Origin: Streptomyces sp. NBC_01754
GTDB lineage: Bacteria > Actinomycetota > Actinomycetes > Streptomycetales > Streptomycetaceae
Direction: 5' to 3'
Assembly (NCBI RefSeq): GCF_035918015.1
Contig: NZ_CP109132.1
Location: forward strand, 5,270,001 to 5,334,000
DNA: 64,000 bases
Shown here: positions 62,905-64,000 of the stretch, in pieces
Numbering within the stretch: position 1 is the first letter of the stretch
Layout: each line of letters starts with the position of its first letter
The notes under the pieces: generated by a model
The model's database searches: none
The model's input: the letters and a program-made list of their open reading frames with translations, nothing else
What the model was told of the DNA's origin: nothing
Made by a program: the position numbers and the translations under genes

Positions 62905-64000
62905 GTGGCAGAGCAAGCCGCACGACGGGACCGTACGCACTACCTATACCTGGCCGTGATCGCCGCCGTGGCGCTCGGCATCACCGTGGGCTTCGTCGCC
63001 CCGGACCTGGCCGTCGACCTCAAGCCCCTGGGTACCGGCTTCGTCAACCTGATCAAGATGATGATCTCGCCGATCATCTTCTGCACGATCGTGCTGGGCG
63101 TCGGCTCCGTACGTAAGGCCGCCAAGGTCGGCGCGGTCGGCGGGCTCGCCCTCGGCTACTTCCTGGTGATGTCCACGGTCGCCCTGGCCATCGGCCTGGT
63201 GGTCGGCAACCTGCTGGAGCCGGGCTCCACCCTCCACCTCACCGACGCGGCCCGTGCCGCCGGGGAGCAGCAGGCGGCGGGCGCGAGCGAGTCCACCGTG
63301 GACTTCCTGCTCGGCATCATCCCGAACACGATCGTCTCCTCCTTCACCGAGGGCGAGGTCCTCCAGACCCTCCTCGTCGCCCTGCTCGCGGGCTTCGCCC
63401 TCCAGGCCATGGGCTCGGTCGGCGAACCCGTCCTGCGCGGCATCGGCCACATCCAGCGCCTCGTCTTCCGCATCCTCGCGATGATCATGTGGGCGGCGCC
63501 GGTGGGCGCGTTCGGCGCGATGGCGGCGGTGGTCGGGGAGACCGGGGCGGACGCGCTGAAGTCCCTGGCGATCATCATGATCGGCTTCTACGTCACCTGT
63601 GCGCTCTTCGTCTTCCTGGTCCTGGGCGCGATCCTGCGCCTGGTGGCCGGGATCAACATCGTGTCCCTGCTGAAGTACCTGGGCCGCGAGTTCCTGCTGA
63701 TCCTCTCCACCTCCTCCTCGGAGTCGGCCCTGCCGCGCCTCATCGCGAAGATGGAGCACATGGGCGTCAGCAAGCCCGTCGTCGGCATCACCGTGCCGAC
63801 CGGCTACTCCTTCAACCTCGACGGCACCGCGATCTACCTCACGATGGCCTCGCTCTTCATCGCCAACGCGACGGGCGACCCGCTGAGCATCGGCGAGCAG
63901 GTCTCGCTGCTGGTCTTCATGGTGATCGCGTCGAAGGGCGCGGCGGGCGTCACCGGCGCCGGCCTCGCCACCCTCGCGGGCGGCCTCCAGTCCCACCGGC
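62905..64000 (+). CDS. dctA: dicarboxylate:cation symporter, DctA/GltP family (3' end outside window)
   Basis: A partial gene that runs off the right edge; 365 codons are present with no stop. Several membrane segments begin at HYLYLAVIAAVALGITVGF. The DAACS hallmarks are present: the serine-rich STSSSESALPRLIAKM, GYSFNLDGTAIYLTMASLFIANA and SKGAAGVTGAGLATLAGGL. GTG 62905 has GAGGAGGG upstream. It imports C4-dicarboxylates (or glutamate or aspartate) with cations. The adjacent CitA/DcuS-like system suggests dicarboxylate induction. Confidence 0.93.
   Translation, partial: MAEQAARRDRTHYLYLAVIAAVALGITVGFVAPDLAVDLKPLGTGFVNLIKMMISPIIFCTIVLGVGSVRKAAKVGAVGGLALGYFLVMSTVALAIGLVVGNLLEPGSTLHLTDAARAAGEQQAAGASESTVDFLLGIIPNTIVSSFTEGEVLQTLLVALLAGFALQAMGSVGEPVLRGIGHIQRLVFRILAMIMWAAPVGAFGAMAAVVGETGADALKSLAIIMIGFYVTCALFVFLVLGAILRLVAGINIVSLLKYLGREFLLILSTSSSESALPRLIAKMEHMGVSKPVVGITVPTGYSFNLDGTAIYLTMASLFIANATGDPLSIGEQVSLLVFMVIASKGAAGVTGAGLATLAGGLQSHR

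Overview
The window is high-GC actinobacterial chromosome, almost certainly Streptomyces. The reasons are the FilP and Scy cytoskeletal pair, a chitinase with DasR-type repeats, paired HTH/DUF5753 and DUF397 genes, NucS-type mismatch repair, many GTG starts, GTGA-coupled operons and several apparently leaderless genes. From memory, the gene order follows the S. coelicolor chromosome from just after the ATP synthase operon (chiC region) to the pyk-ackA-pta-pfkA cluster. No search was run to confirm this.

Layout. 1-5.4 kb: DUF2550 protein, chitinase ChiC with its ChiRS-like two-component system, a membrane protein. 5.4-9.2 kb: cobalamin adenosyltransferase, a DrrAB-like ABC exporter with divergent TetR, 3-hydroxybutyryl-CoA dehydrogenase. 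9.4-15.7 kb: STAS protein, a large membrane-anchored P-loop protein, NucS, a SCO5389-type protein, an LLM oxidoreductase, a small zinc-ribbon-like protein. 15.7-19.7 kb: two tandem paralogous ABC-2 transporter pairs. 19.7-24.8 kb: filP and scy. 25-27.7 kb: methylmalonyl-CoA epimerase, thiolase, MeaB. 27.7-32.2 kb: an accessory island with a type I-E-like CRISPR array without cas genes, a decayed small gene, and two WhiJ/DUF397-type cassettes around an AbaA-like ATPase gene. 32.2-37.7 kb: PepSY protein, OmpR-type two-component system, MarR, three AIM24 paralogues. 37.9-46 kb: a RiPP biosynthetic operon (MFS exporter, S9 peptidase, 39-aa precursor peptide, B12 radical SAM methyltransferase, DUF5825) flanked by two DUF3817 genes. 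46-49.8 kb: isobutyryl-CoA mutase large subunit, TetR, thioredoxin-TPR protein. 50.3-53 kb: DUF6230, DUF6114 and a secreted protein. 53-59.5 kb: pyruvate kinase, acetate kinase, phosphotransacetylase, phosphofructokinase. 59.6-64 kb: an HTH regulator, a DcuSR/CitAB-like two-component system and a truncated dicarboxylate symporter.

How it works together. Much of the core set concerns acyl-CoA and acetate flow: thiolase and 3-hydroxybutyryl-CoA dehydrogenase make C4 units, IcmA (specificity residues Phe80 and Gln198 present) interconverts isobutyryl- and butyryl-CoA, epimerase and MeaB serve the methylmalonyl branch, and the PduO enzyme supplies adenosylcobalamin. Pyk, Pta, AckA and PfkA handle glycolysis and overflow to acetate. 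The best candidate for an undescribed system is the RiPP operon at 38.3-44.6 kb. Its precursor gene lies inside the 3' end of the peptidase gene, and the predicted core is rich in beta-branched residues, as expected for a peptide C-methylated by the B12 radical SAM enzyme. The cas-less CRISPR array and the regulatory cassettes beside it are the second accessory region of interest.
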